From NCBI GenBank assembly GCA_938045585.1, contig CALIAU010000002.1:1-64000 (forward strand): a stretch of DNA of 64,000 nt, written 5' to 3'. The DNA comes from an uncultured Saprospiraceae bacterium. Lineage in GTDB: Bacteria > Bacteroidota > Bacteroidia > Chitinophagales > Saprospiraceae. Under the pieces are notes generated by a model. It saw only the letters and a program-made list of their open reading frames with translations. It did not search any database and was not told where the DNA came from. Position numbers and translations under genes: made by a program. This document shows, piece by piece, positions 49,060 through 57,707 of the stretch (positions within the stretch are counted from its first letter, which is position 1; every line of letters begins with the position of its first letter).

Positions 49060-51195
49060 TTATACACTTACTTCACCTCTAGCCTTCTCGATAACCTCTT
49101 TGGCTATACCCTTAGGCGCAGGTGCGTAATGAGAAAATTCCATAGTACTACTTGCTCTACCTGAGGTAATGGTACGTAACTGAGTTACATAACCAAACAT
49201 TTCAGATAATGGCACTTCAGCTTGGATTGCGACTGCTCCACCCGTTCTTGTCTCTTGTCCCTTTGGCAAACCTCTTCTTCTGTTCAAATCACCAATAACT
49301 GCTCCAACATATTCATCTGGCGTTACAACCTCTAATTTCATTGTAGGCTCTAGCAAAACTGGCTTACAGCCTTTTGCAGCCTCTTTGAAACCTTCTTTTG
49401 CACATAATTCAAAGGCAATAGGCTTGGAATCCACGTTGTGTGTCTGTCCATCATATACTCTTACCTTCATGCTATCCATACCATAACCGGCAAGAATACC
49501 ATTGTCCATCATTGCTGAAAAACCTTTTATAATAGACGGGAAAAATTCTTTTGGAATGGAACCCCCGAAAATATCATTCTTAAACTGTAGTCTAGCTTTA
49601 CCTGACTTGAACTCCTCTGATTCTAAGAATTCCTCATCTGCAGGACCTACTTCGAAAGACATCTGTGCAAATAAACCAGAACCCCCTGACTGCTTCTTCA
49701 ATCTCTCCGTGTGATCTACAGTAGCTGTTAAAGCCTCTTTATAGTTCACCTGAGGTGCACCCTGGTTACACTCTACCTTAAATTCTCTTCTAAGTCTATC
49801 TACAATTATTTCTAAGTGAAGCTCACCCATACCACTAATAATGGTTTGGTTCGTGTCTTCATCATATCTTACTTTGAACGTTGGATCTTCTTCCGCTAGC
49901 TTCGCAAGACCCATACCTAGTTTGTCAAAATCTTTCTGACTCTTAGGCTCTACTGCAACTCCAATTACTGGATCTGGGAAGGTCATACTTTCCAAAACGA
50001 TAGGCTTACCTTCTACAGAAAGTGTATCTCCTGTTCTAAGGTCTTTAAAACCTACACCTGCAGCGATATCACCAGCCTCTACTCTATCAATAGGGTTTTG
50101 CTTATTCGCATGCATTTGGTAAATCCTAGAGATTCTTTCTTTCTTCCCTGTTCTATTGTTCAGGATATAAGAACCTGCATCTAATGAACCAGAGTATACT
50201 CTAAAGAATGCTAATCTACCTACGTAAGGATCTGTTGCAATTTTAAATGCAAGAGCTGCAAACGGCTCATTTACGGAAGGCTTTCTCGTTTCTACCTCCT
50301 CTGTATCTGGGTTTGTTCCTTCAATCGCTTCTATATCCAATGGAGAAGGCAAGAATGCACATACTGCATCAAGAAGTGCCTGTACTCCTTTATTTTTAAA
50401 TGCTGAACCACACATCATAGGTGTGATACTCATATCAATTACTGCTGCACGGATGGCAGCTCTAATTTCGTCTGCTGAGATAGAGTTTGGATCTTCAAAA
50501 TATTTTTCCATGATCTTTTCATCATACTCTGCAACAGATTCTAATAACTTCTCTCTGTATTCTGCAACTGTATCTTTAAGATCTTCCGGAATATCAATCA
50601 CTTCAAAGGTCATCCCCATATCATCTTCGTTCCAAACAATCGCTTGGTTCGTAATAAGATCGACCACACCTTTAAATGTCTCTTCTGCTCCGATTGGAAT
50701 CTGAAGAGGCACTGCATTCGCTCCTAATTTTTCTTTTACATCATTTACAACATGTAAGAAATCTGCACCAGATCTGTCCATTTTGTTGACAAATCCAATT
50801 CTTGGTACCTTATATCTGTCTGCCTGTCTCCATACAGTCTCAGACTGAGGCTCTACACCAGAAACGGCACAGAATAAGGCCACTGTTCCATCAAGAACAC
50901 GTAGTGATCTTTCTACTTCTACAGTAAAATCAACGTGACCAGGCGTATCGATGATATTAATATGGTAATCATCCTCCGCGTATTTCCAATTTGTTTTAGT
51001 GGCAGCCGATGTAATAGTAATACCTCTTTCTTGCTCTTGCTCCATCCAGTCCATTGTCGCAGCACCATCATGCACCTCTCCAATCTTGTGGCTGATACCT
51101 GTATAATATAATACACGCTCAGTTGTGGTTGTTTTTCCTGCATCAATGTGCGCAGCGATACCAATGTTCCTTAAATATTTTAAATCTTTTGCCAT
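49060..51195 (-). CDS. fusA: Elongation factor G
   Basis: The 711-residue translocation GTPase has the G1 loop [20 protein letters not shown]2 [13 protein letters not shown]3 DTPGHVDF and G4 [10 protein letters not shown]. The domain IV/V segment is [20 protein letters not shown]. It is a full-length canonical EF-G rather than a truncated paralogue. It lies between rpsG and rpsJ in the str part of the operon. Confidence 0.97.
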   Translation of the reverse strand: MAKDLKYLRNIGIAAHIDAGKTTTTERVLYYTGISHKIGEVHDGAATMDWMEQEQERGITITSAATKTNWKYAEDDYHINIIDTPGHVDFTVEVERSLRVLDGTVALFCAVSGVEPQSETVWRQADRYKVPRIGFVNKMDRSGADFLHVVNDVKEKLGANAVPLQIPIGAEETFKGVVDLITNQAIVWNEDDMGMTFEVIDIPEDLKDTVAEYREKLLESVAEYDEKIMEKYFEDPNSISADEIRAAIRAAVIDMSITPMMCGSAFKNKGVQALLDAVCAFLPSPLDIEAIEGTNPDTEEVETRKPSVNEPFAALAFKIATDPYVGRLAFFRVYSGSLDAGSYILNNRTGKKERISRIYQMHANKQNPIDRVEAGDIAAGVGFKDLRTGDTLSVEGKPIVLESMTFPDPVIGVAVEPKSQKDFDKLGMGLAKLAEEDPTFKVRYDEDTNQTIISGMGELHLEIIVDRLRREFKVECNQGAPQVNYKEALTATVDHTERLKKQSGGSGLFAQMSFEVGPADEEFLESEEFKSGKARLQFKNDIFGGSIPKEFFPSIIKGFSAMMDNGILAGYGMDSMKVRVYDGQTHNVDSKPIAFELCAKEGFKEAAKGCKPVLLEPTMKLEVVTPDEYVGAVIGDLNRRRGLPKGQETRTGGAVAIQAEVPLSEMFGYVTQLRTITSGRASSTMEFSHYAPAPKGIAKEVIEKARGEVSV

Positions 51196-51225
51196 TTCTA
51201 TTTATTAAAGCAGATGTTATTATTA

Positions 51226-51693
51226 TTAAACTCTAAAATGCGCATAAGCCCTATTAGACTCAGCCATTTTGTGTGTATCCTCTTTTTTCTTAACTGCAGC
51301 TCCTTCTCCTTTGCTCGCTGCTAATACCTCACTAGCTAATTTTTCCGCCATTCCTTTACCATTTCTAGCTCTAGAATACTTAATCAACCATTTCATACCA
51401 ATACTAGATCTACGCTTAGGTCTGATCTCTGTTGGAATCTGAAACGTTGCTCCACCCACACGCTTAGATCTTACCTCTACAGCAGGCGTAATATTAAGCA
51501 GCGCTTGTTTGAAGATATCATGTGGGTTCTCTCCTGACTTTTCCTTTATGATATCCATTGCATCATAAAAAATCTTGAAAGAGGTTGTTTTCTTTCCACC
51601 CTTCATTAGGTTGTTAACAAACTGAGTTACTACCTTATCTTGAAATCTAGGATCTGGCTGTATGATTCTCTGTTTTGGCTTTCTTTTACGCAT
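51226..51693 (-). CDS. rpsG: Ribosomal protein S7
   Basis: The 155-residue head-assembly initiator has MRKRKPKQRIIQPDPRFQDK, then VTQFVNNLMKGGKKTTSFKI and the core VGGATFQIPTEIRPKRR. It ends AESNRAYAHFRV. It is normal in length. Confidence 0.97.
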   Translation of the reverse strand: MRKRKPKQRIIQPDPRFQDKVVTQFVNNLMKGGKKTTSFKIFYDAMDIIKEKSGENPHDIFKQALLNITPAVEVRSKRVGGATFQIPTEIRPKRRSSIGMKWLIKYSRARNGKGMAEKLASEVLAASKGEGAAVKKKEDTHKMAESNRAYAHFRV

Positions 51694-51709
51694 AGTCTAC
51701 CTGCTTAAA

Positions 51710-52084
51710 TTATTTTTTAGGTCTCTTAGTACCATATTTTGAACGTGACTGTAATCTATCAGTTACCCCTGCTGTATCCAATGCACCCCTTACGATAGTA
51801 TATCTAACTCCCGGTAAATCTTTTACTCTACCACCTCTGATAAGCACAATAGAGTGCTCTTGTAGGTTGTGTCCTTCCCCTGGTATGTAGGCAATTACCT
51901 CCAAACCGTTGGTAAGTCTAACCTTCGCAACCTTTCTCAATGCTGAGTTAGGCTTCTTTGGCGTCGTTGTATATACTCTAGTACATACACCACGTTTTTG
52001 TGGAGATCCTTCTAAGGCTCTAGATTTACTCTTGGTAATTATCTTCTTTCTACCTTTTTTTACTAACTGATTAATAGTAGGCAT
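51710..52084 (-). CDS. rpsL: Ribosomal protein S12
   Basis: This decoding-centre protein of 124 residues has [20 protein letters not shown] and [20 protein letters not shown]. Both lysines where streptomycin-resistance substitutions occur are the usual Lys, so the protein looks wild-type at those sites. It is the first gene of the superoperon, and its promoter is visible upstream. Confidence 0.97.
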   Translation of the reverse strand: MPTINQLVKKGRKKIITKSKSRALEGSPQKRGVCTRVYTTTPKKPNSALRKVAKVRLTNGLEVIAYIPGEGHNLQEHSIVLIRGGRVKDLPGVRYTIVRGALDTAGVTDRLQSRSKYGTKRPKK

Positions 52085-52106
52085 ATTCCTATTTTACTTG
52101 TTTATT

Positions 52107-52123
52107 AGCTAAATATTTTAGCT
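52107..52123 (-). other. Palindrome in the rpsL leader
   Basis: AGCTAAA-ATA-TTTAGCT is a perfect 7-bp dyad between the predicted transcription start (about 52133) and the rpsL ATG. It could be an mRNA hairpin. Confidence 0.35.
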
Positions 52124-52139
52124 CTCGTCAAAAGAGTTG

Positions 52140-52170
52140 CAAATGTAAGATTAATTTTTGCCATTTACAA
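52140..52170 (-). promoter_or_regulatory. Promoter of the ribosomal-protein superoperon
   Basis: On the minus strand TTG (52168-52170) is followed after 20 bases by TACATTTG (52140-52147), a full match to the Bacteroidota TTG / TAnnTTTG pattern. It lies 55 bases upstream of rpsL. Confidence 0.7.
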
Positions 52171-52346
52171 TGGCTGAGCTATATATAAATCAATAAAAAT
52201 AGAACTTGACAAAAGCAGGCCATAAAACCTGAAAAATCCCCATTTTTATTGGGCTATCTTGAAGAATAAAATCAAAATATAGCTCTAATTTTGGATCAGA
52301 TTCCTTGCAAAATCCAATTTCATAGAGCACAAAACGAAAAATTATC

Positions 52347-52790
52347 ATGCATATCAGCATCAGACCGGCAAAATCGCCAGATATCCCTGCCATTTTAGGC
52401 TTGGTCCAAGAATTAGCAGAATTTGAAAACGAACCAGATGCCGTTTTAGCAAGTTTAGAAGACTATAAAAGACATTTTCAAGAGGGTTTGTTCCAGTCGC
52501 TGGTAGCTGAAAAGGAGGGTGAAATTGTCGGAATGGCCATATTCTACGATACGTTTTCTACTTGGAAAGGGAAAATGTTGTATTTGGAGGACTTTGTGGT
52601 CAGCGAAGCCTATAGAAAGCAGGGAATTGGTCAAATGATTTTTGATGCCGTTCTAAAGGAAGCGCGCTCAAGGGGTGCCAAATTAGTGAAATGGCAGGTG
52701 CTTGATTGGAATACGGGTGCAATACAGTTCTACAAGAAAAATAAGGCAACCATAGAACAAGAATGGTGGAATGGCAAAATCGTCTTCTAG
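52347..52790 (+). CDS. GNAT-family N-acetyltransferase (SSAT-like)
   Basis: The 147-residue protein is a single GNAT domain. Motif A is LEDFVVSEAYRKQGIGQMIF (acetyl-CoA pyrophosphate loop), and motif B is KWQVLDWNTGAIQFYKKN. The N-terminal SIRPAKSPDIPAILGLVQEL and the ELAEFENEPD segment resemble diamine (spermidine/spermine) acetyltransferases. The substrate is not certain. It is divergent from the ribosomal superoperon. A possible small-RNA region follows it. Confidence 0.85.
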   Translation: MHISIRPAKSPDIPAILGLVQELAEFENEPDAVLASLEDYKRHFQEGLFQSLVAEKEGEIVGMAIFYDTFSTWKGKMLYLEDFVVSEAYRKQGIGQMIFDAVLKEARSRGAKLVKWQVLDWNTGAIQFYKKNKATIEQEWWNGKIVF

Positions 52791-52939
52791 AACATAAGCT
52801 AGGCTTTTCTCTGTGAATTCGAAACGTTAAAAGTACATTGCAAGTGTATTATCATGTGCATTTTCTTTAACTTACCTACACACTCTCGCACATTAAAACC
52901 CTTACATTATTGTTAAATTTACTTATTGTTTTCCCAAGG

Positions 52940-53047
52940 AATGAGTCGTGTTTTAGTATGCTGGATTTTTAAATAGGAACTGCTGAACAGGAAAAATTAG
53001 GACAGTTTCTATAAAGAGAATTGCAAATGAGTTGCAGTTCTCTTTTT
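52940..53047 (+). ncRNA. Candidate small RNA with strong terminator
   Basis: A stem AGGAACTG/CAGTTTCT (52975-52982 with 53003-53010, one mismatch) is followed by a 14-bp terminator hairpin (53013-53026 with 53032-53045, one G-U) and a run of seven T. It lies over 200 bases after the acetyltransferase stop, so it may end a separate transcript rather than that mRNA. No clear TAnnTTTG box was found, so the 5' end is a guess. A long 3' UTR is the alternative. Confidence 0.3.
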
Positions 53048-53048
53048 T
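53013..53048 (+). terminator. Rho-independent terminator
   Basis: The stem AAAGAGAATTGCAA pairs with TTGCAGTTCTCTTT, with loop ATGAG, and is followed by T residues. It is the only clear terminator downstream of the acetyltransferase gene. Confidence 0.8.
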
Positions 53049-53075
53049 TATTGAATCATAAGCTAGTAGTTACTT

Positions 53076-53198
53076 GGGCGTGTCCCCTCTGTCTGCTAAT
53101 GCAGACTTTCAGGGTCGCTCCCTTTCAGGCTCCCTATTCGGTCGGCCCCATACTGGGTCTGGACTGCGTCCACCTTCCAGGCAGCTCACGCGGTACAC
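53076..53198 (+). repeat. Intergenic structured repeat, copy 2
   Basis: A GC-rich block begins GGGCGTGTCC and has hairpin GTCTGC-TAAT-GCAGAC at the same relative place as the first hairpin of copy 1. It continues with GGGTC/AGGG-type short stems and GGACTGCGTCCACC, and ends CTCACGCGGT. The core is 119 bases, the same as copy 1, in the opposite orientation. No coding frame in it looks real. The remaining gap between here and 53259 holds nothing else. Confidence 0.7.
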
Positions 53199-53259
53199 AC
53201 AAAGATACTCCCCTAGGCTAAACGTATTTGATCATGCTGTGCAATAGGATTCTACCTAC

Positions 53260-54237
53260 TTAGACTGTTCTACTCTCCAAGAATGCGACAAGAGAGAGTA
53301 AGGGGGTTTTTCTGTCTTCCGGTAGGTCTATTGCCCTAAGGTGTGAAATAGCAAGGTCTCTGTAATTAGCCTTGAGTTCGTCCGCATACGTTTTTACATA
53401 ACAGCCCTTGAAAATCTCTTGGACGGTTTGAATTTTTTCTTCTTCTGAACTTGGATTATTATTCTGATACAACTGTAATAATTTTTCCTTTTGGTCTGCC
53501 TCACATAATTCCAAAGCCTTTAGATACAGATAGGTTTTTTTATTTTGAATAATATCTCCTCCTATACGTTTACCTACACTTGCTTCCTTTCCAAATGTAT
53601 CTAAAACATCATCTTGCACTTGGAAGGCAATGCCAAGGTTTTTTCCAAAATTATAGATATGATCTTGATCCGCTTTTGAAGCACCTGCTACTATTGCTCC
53701 CATCTGCAAAGAACAGGCAAGCAGCACAGAGGTTTTAAGCGTTATCATTTCTATATAGTCATAGATTTCTACCTCTTGGGCAGTTTCGAAATCGATATCC
53801 ATTTGTTGTCCGATACAAACTTCCTTAGCTGTCTTGGAGAACAATTGAAAGAGATCTTTACAGGTATCAGCTGGGTAAGAACTCAGTTGATCATAGGCCT
53901 CAATCAAAATCATATCGCCTGAGAGAATACCCGTATTAATATCCCACTTTGTATGGACAGCAGGCTTTCCTCTGCGTAGAGCTGCCTTATCCATGATATC
54001 ATCATGCACTAAAGAAAAATTATGGAACAACTCTACAGCAAAGGCAACAGCTAAGGCGTCCTTAGATTCTTTGCCAAAGAGTTCTGCTGCAGCGAGGGCT
54101 AAAACCGGTCTAATTCTTTTTCCACCCAATTGCAAAATATAGTTGACTGGTGCATAGAGATTTTTAGGCTTCTCTTCAAAACTGTGCGCATCTAGATATG
54201 CTAAAAACTCCTCTTTTAATAACCCTATATCTTTCAT
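53260..54237 (-). CDS. Polyprenyl diphosphate synthase (FPP/GGPP type)
   Basis: The 325-residue all-helical isoprenyl transferase has the first Asp-rich motif DDIMD at 79-83, followed by RRGKPAVHTKW, and the second, DDVLD, at 209-213. GGKRIRPVL near residue 40 binds the diphosphate. It condenses IPP with allylic diphosphates to make FPP or GGPP for carotenoids, quinones or undecaprenol. Product length is not certain. It is a monocistronic minus-strand gene. TATCTTTA just upstream is a near match to a -7 box. Confidence 0.9.
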   Translation of the reverse strand: MKDIGLLKEEFLAYLDAHSFEEKPKNLYAPVNYILQLGGKRIRPVLALAAAELFGKESKDALAVAFAVELFHNFSLVHDDIMDKAALRRGKPAVHTKWDINTGILSGDMILIEAYDQLSSYPADTCKDLFQLFSKTAKEVCIGQQMDIDFETAQEVEIYDYIEMITLKTSVLLACSLQMGAIVAGASKADQDHIYNFGKNLGIAFQVQDDVLDTFGKEASVGKRIGGDIIQNKKTYLYLKALELCEADQKEKLLQLYQNNNPSSEEEKIQTVQEIFKGCYVKTYADELKANYRDLAISHLRAIDLPEDRKTPLLSLVAFLESRTV

Positions 54238-54361
54238 ACTTGCGCTAAAGATAAGTTTTAGATTTGGAAACTAAGGATAGTAAGTTGGAGGCATTTTTAG
54301 GCTAACAAAGGGAAAATCTTATCTTAGATTATATTCACGCGAACTATCTTAAAGACCTACA

Positions 54362-56056
54362 ATGAAAGCTATGCGCCTTATACCCCTCTTACTCGTTTTA
54401 ATTTTTGTTTCGTGTAAAGAAGAACGACTTTCCGAAATGATTATTTATGGCTCTAATATCTATACTGTAGATGATCAAAATTCTAAAGTAGCAGGCATAT
54501 ATATCAGAGACGGATTGATTGAAGCTACTGGTACTAAGGATGAAATTTCAAACTACGAAAAAGAAGGGGTAGAAATTCTTAATGTTGGAAATGCATTTGT
54601 GATTCCAGGATTGATTGAGGGTCATGGTCATTTCAGCGGCATGGGTAACATGCTTCAAAATCTGGATTTCTTGCAATCAAAATCTTGGCAAGATATAGTT
54701 AAGCAGGTAGAAGGATCAGTAGCAAAAAGTGAAACAGGTGAATGGATTTACGGAAGAGGCTGGCATCAGGATAAATGGAATAAGGCTCCTGACCATAATT
54801 TTAATACCTATCCAAAACATACAGACCTCAGTGAAATTTCGCCTGACAATCCAGTCATTCTTATTCATGCGAGTGGTCATTCGCTTTTTGCAAATGCAAA
54901 GGCGATGGAGATAGCTGGTATCACACAGGAAACACCCGATGTGGGCGGAGGTCATATTGTGCGCGATGAAAATGGGGAAGCCATAGGGGTATTTGAAGAG
55001 CGTGCTATGGGTCCTATTCGCAAGGCGTATCAAGAATTCTTAGATAAGAGATCGCAACAAGAAATTGATGCAGCTTGGAACAAGAGTATGGAGTTAGCCA
55101 TGCAAGAATGTCTTGAAAACGGTATCACTTCTTTTCAAGATGCCGGGGCAAAATTTCATGAATTAAAACGGTATCGTCAAATGGCTGAAGATGGAGAATT
55201 TAAAATTCGACTTTGGACCATGGTTAGACATAGTTCGCAGGAGATGGAAGGCAAACTGGCGCAGTATAAGGTAATCGATGCAGGAGATGGATTCTATACG
55301 TGCAATGCCATAAAGACAGAATTAGATGGAGCGCTTGGTTCGTATGGTGCTTGGTTACTAGAGCCTTATAATGACAAGCCAAATTTTACTGGACAAAATA
55401 CGACGTCAACGGAAGAAGTACAATCTATTGCTTTACTAGCGCGCAACAATGACATGCAACTGTGTGTGCATTCTATAGGTGATCGTGCGAATAGAGAAAC
55501 GTTGCATATATTTTATAACACGGTCCGCGCTGAGGAAGATAGGCGCTGGCGTATTGAACATGCGCAACATTTAGATCCTGCTGATTTTGATAGATTTTTG
55601 GAGTCAGGTACCATCGCTAGTATACAGGCAATTCATTGCACCTCAGACGCTCCCTTTGTCATTGACAGGCTTGGTGAAAAACGTGCAAGGGAGGGTGCCT
55701 ATCCATGGAGAAGTCTTATTGATCATGGGATACCTATCGTTAACGGCACGGATGTACCCGTAGAGGATATTAATCCTATGGAAAACTACTATGCTTCGGT
55801 AACGCGCAAGCGATCTGACACCTATATGGAATTCTTTCCGGAGCAAGCTATGACCCGTCTAGAAGCATTACGATCTATGACTATTGACGCTGCCTTTGCT
55901 GGTTTTCAAGAGGACAAGAAAGGTTCTTTAGAAAAAGGAAAGTATGCTGACATTACCATACTTGATCGCAATCTACTAGAATGCAGTAACTCAGAAATTT
56001 TGAAAACGCAGGTCTTATATACTATCGTTGATGGTGATATAGCTTATAAAAAATAA
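54362..56056 (+). CDS. YtcJ-like amidohydrolase lipoprotein
   Basis: The 564-residue protein has a lipoprotein signal ending IFVSC (Cys19). The amidohydrolase-3 fold has N-terminal strands with IIYGSNIYTVDD, the metal site GLIEGHGHFSGMG, and GHSLFANAKAMEIAGI. DELDGALGSYGA-like TELDGALGSYGAW, CVHSIGDRANRE, WRIEHAQHLDP and the final Asp in VNGTDVPVEDINP follow. Family members hydrolyse unusual amides or carbamates. The substrate is unknown. Lipidation places it in the envelope, where metabolic amidohydrolases are less usual but common in Bacteroidota. Confidence 0.85.
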   Translation: MKAMRLIPLLLVLIFVSCKEERLSEMIIYGSNIYTVDDQNSKVAGIYIRDGLIEATGTKDEISNYEKEGVEILNVGNAFVIPGLIEGHGHFSGMGNMLQNLDFLQSKSWQDIVKQVEGSVAKSETGEWIYGRGWHQDKWNKAPDHNFNTYPKHTDLSEISPDNPVILIHASGHSLFANAKAMEIAGITQETPDVGGGHIVRDENGEAIGVFEERAMGPIRKAYQEFLDKRSQQEIDAAWNKSMELAMQECLENGITSFQDAGAKFHELKRYRQMAEDGEFKIRLWTMVRHSSQEMEGKLAQYKVIDAGDGFYTCNAIKTELDGALGSYGAWLLEPYNDKPNFTGQNTTSTEEVQSIALLARNNDMQLCVHSIGDRANRETLHIFYNTVRAEEDRRWRIEHAQHLDPADFDRFLESGTIASIQAIHCTSDAPFVIDRLGEKRAREGAYPWRSLIDHGIPIVNGTDVPVEDINPMENYYASVTRKRSDTYMEFFPEQAMTRLEALRSMTIDAAFAGFQEDKKGSLEKGKYADITILDRNLLECSNSEILKTQVLYTIVDGDIAYKK

Positions 56057-56200
56057 AGCTGTAGATATATACAATTGCTTAAGCTTTAATCGTTTAATTC
56101 AAAAGATTCTTGGCATTCTTCTGGTGTCTATGGAAATATATTCTTAAATTCCTACAAGCATTCGTCCTTCCCACATTTTATAATCTTTAAACTATATATT

Positions 56201-57061
56201 ATGAAATACGCTAAATTTCTTTTAGCACTCCCTGTGCTATGCTTTGCATTATTTATCAGTTCATGTGTGCAAGAAAGCGATCCTATCCAAGAGGACGTTG
56301 TAGAAGAAGGATTCCAAGGCGAATTAAGTGCGGACCAAATTGACATGGTTGAATCACTTGATTACAATTTGGAAGATGCTGTATTACAAGATTTTGTATA
56401 CCCTGATGGGACTACAGAAAAGCAATATATTATTGAAGGAGATATTGCAATGACGATAGAAGAGTTTGAAAAACTACAAGCCTCGCCAGAAGAATTAGAA
56501 GCTACTATACGTCAGTACAGAACGTATAACTTATGTGATGCTCCTCAGACCATCAACGTTATTGGCTACACGGGTGGTGGTGGATATGGACTGACTAACA
56601 AAATGCAAACTGCTTTAGGTTGGGCAATCAACAACTATAATAACATCAACACCTCTTTAAGCTTTACACTTACCTATGGTACGAACTTCAACCCATATGA
56701 TATCGTTGTATACCGTGTACCAAATGGTCAGGTAGGAGGTGTTGCTGGCTTCCCAGATAGCAATGGAAATCCGTATAAGTGGGTACAAATATTCTCAGGA
56801 ATGGATAACTACAATACAAACACGAACGAACATGTAATTACACATGAAATAGGGCATTGTGTAGGCATGCGTCATACAGACTGGTGGAATAGAGCGAGTT
56901 GCGGCGGCGGTTCAGAAAGTGCTAATCCAGATGGAGCTGTACATGTAAGTGGCACACCTACAAATATAGATTGGAATTCTGTTATGCTTGCTTGTTTTGG
57001 ATCCAATGAAGATGGAGAATTTGGTTTTTACGACAAGGTTGCACTCGAGTACCTTTACTAA
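56201..57061 (+). CDS. M57-like HExxH metalloprotease, lipoprotein
   Basis: The 286-residue protein has a lipoprotein signal ending FISSC (Cys22). An acidic N-terminal propeptide-like region follows (about 25-100). The protease domain has the zinc motif HEIGHCVGMRH (His215, Glu216, His219, His225) and a Met-turn-like SVMLACFG further on. This matches the Bacteroidota M57 (dual-action HEIGH) peptidases, related to astacin/matrixin metzincins. Its targets are unknown. It follows the YtcJ-like gene by 144 bases, probably with its own promoter. A strong terminator lies after it. Confidence 0.85.
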   Translation: MKYAKFLLALPVLCFALFISSCVQESDPIQEDVVEEGFQGELSADQIDMVESLDYNLEDAVLQDFVYPDGTTEKQYIIEGDIAMTIEEFEKLQASPEELEATIRQYRTYNLCDAPQTINVIGYTGGGGYGLTNKMQTALGWAINNYNNINTSLSFTLTYGTNFNPYDIVVYRVPNGQVGGVAGFPDSNGNPYKWVQIFSGMDNYNTNTNEHVITHEIGHCVGMRHTDWWNRASCGGGSESANPDGAVHVSGTPTNIDWNSVMLACFGSNEDGEFGFYDKVALEYLY

Positions 57062-57073
57062 AATCATCTAAAC

Positions 57074-57113
57074 AAAATAGAACTAGGGATAGTAACCCTA
57101 GTTCTATTTTTTC
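57074..57113 (+). terminator. Terminator of the M57 protease gene
   Basis: A perfect 15-bp stem (AAAATAGAACTAGGG with CCCTAGTTCTATTTT, loop of 7) is followed by T residues. It overlaps the last codons of the convergent YdeI-like gene and can serve both strands. Confidence 0.85.
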
Positions 57114-57706
57114 ATATACTTATCATTCAAAGATTTACCAGCTTGTATGAGGGGGATGATTTTTTCCAACCTACGTTCTTTCGTCTTTAGCTGTTTCGCA
57201 TTTGCAATATATTCAGCATACTCTCTGCGTTTAGCCAGGCTGAGTTTTTTGAATTCAAGATCCAATTTCTTATTTGACTTTAGGGTCTTTTTTAACAAAG
57301 CAGGTATGACAACTGGTTTCGTATTTGCTTTTGCAGCCTTAATTATTTTGCCTGCCTTATGATTACGGATTGTCTCCTTAATATATTTCTTTAGTATTGT
57401 TTTCTTGATATCTTTTGCACTTTCGAATTGCCACTGGCGCATTGCTTTTGTTTTCCCCTTTTGCGCATTTAATAATTTGGACTCGTTATCCGCTAATAAG
57501 GCACCTTGAAAAAACCAAAGTCCTACATAAGACTTCGTAGCGCAAATTGAAATCAGATTTTTCCCTTCCATAGAATAGGTAGGAAATTGCCATTTTATCT
57601 CCTCATCAAAGCTAAATTCCAAGAGTATATCTCTAAGTTTCACTATGCTATCCTGCCATTGTGGATATAATTTAATGTAGGCATCTACAGACTTAGGCGC
57701 TGGCAT
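57104..57706 (-). CDS. YdeI/OmpD-associated (OmdA) family protein with DUF1801 domain
   Basis: In the 200-residue cytoplasmic protein, the N-terminal DUF1801-like part has PQWQDSIVKLRDILLEFSFD, then EIKWQFPTYSMEGKNLISIC and YVGLWFFQGALL. The C-terminal OmdA-type part has PALLKKTLKSNKKLDLEFKK and LAKRREYAEYIANAKQLKTK. Family members are linked to peptide resistance or metal handling in other bacteria, with weak evidence. It starts one base after the VPS10-like gene stop, so the two are tightly coupled. Confidence 0.8.
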   Translation of the reverse strand: MPAPKSVDAYIKLYPQWQDSIVKLRDILLEFSFDEEIKWQFPTYSMEGKNLISICATKSYVGLWFFQGALLADNESKLLNAQKGKTKAMRQWQFESAKDIKKTILKKYIKETIRNHKAGKIIKAAKANTKPVVIPALLKKTLKSNKKLDLEFKKLSLAKRREYAEYIANAKQLKTKERRLEKIIPLIQAGKSLNDKYMKK

Positions 57707-57707
57707 C

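Noticed and set aside
52107-52123. Terminator before rpsL
   Set aside because: The palindrome is AT-rich and lacks a following T-run; it lies between the promoter and the first gene.
53021-53221. A 66-codon plus-strand frame over the second repeat
   Set aside because: It lies across a terminator and the structured repeat, has no recognisable domain, and exists because the repeat is GC-rich and lacks stops.
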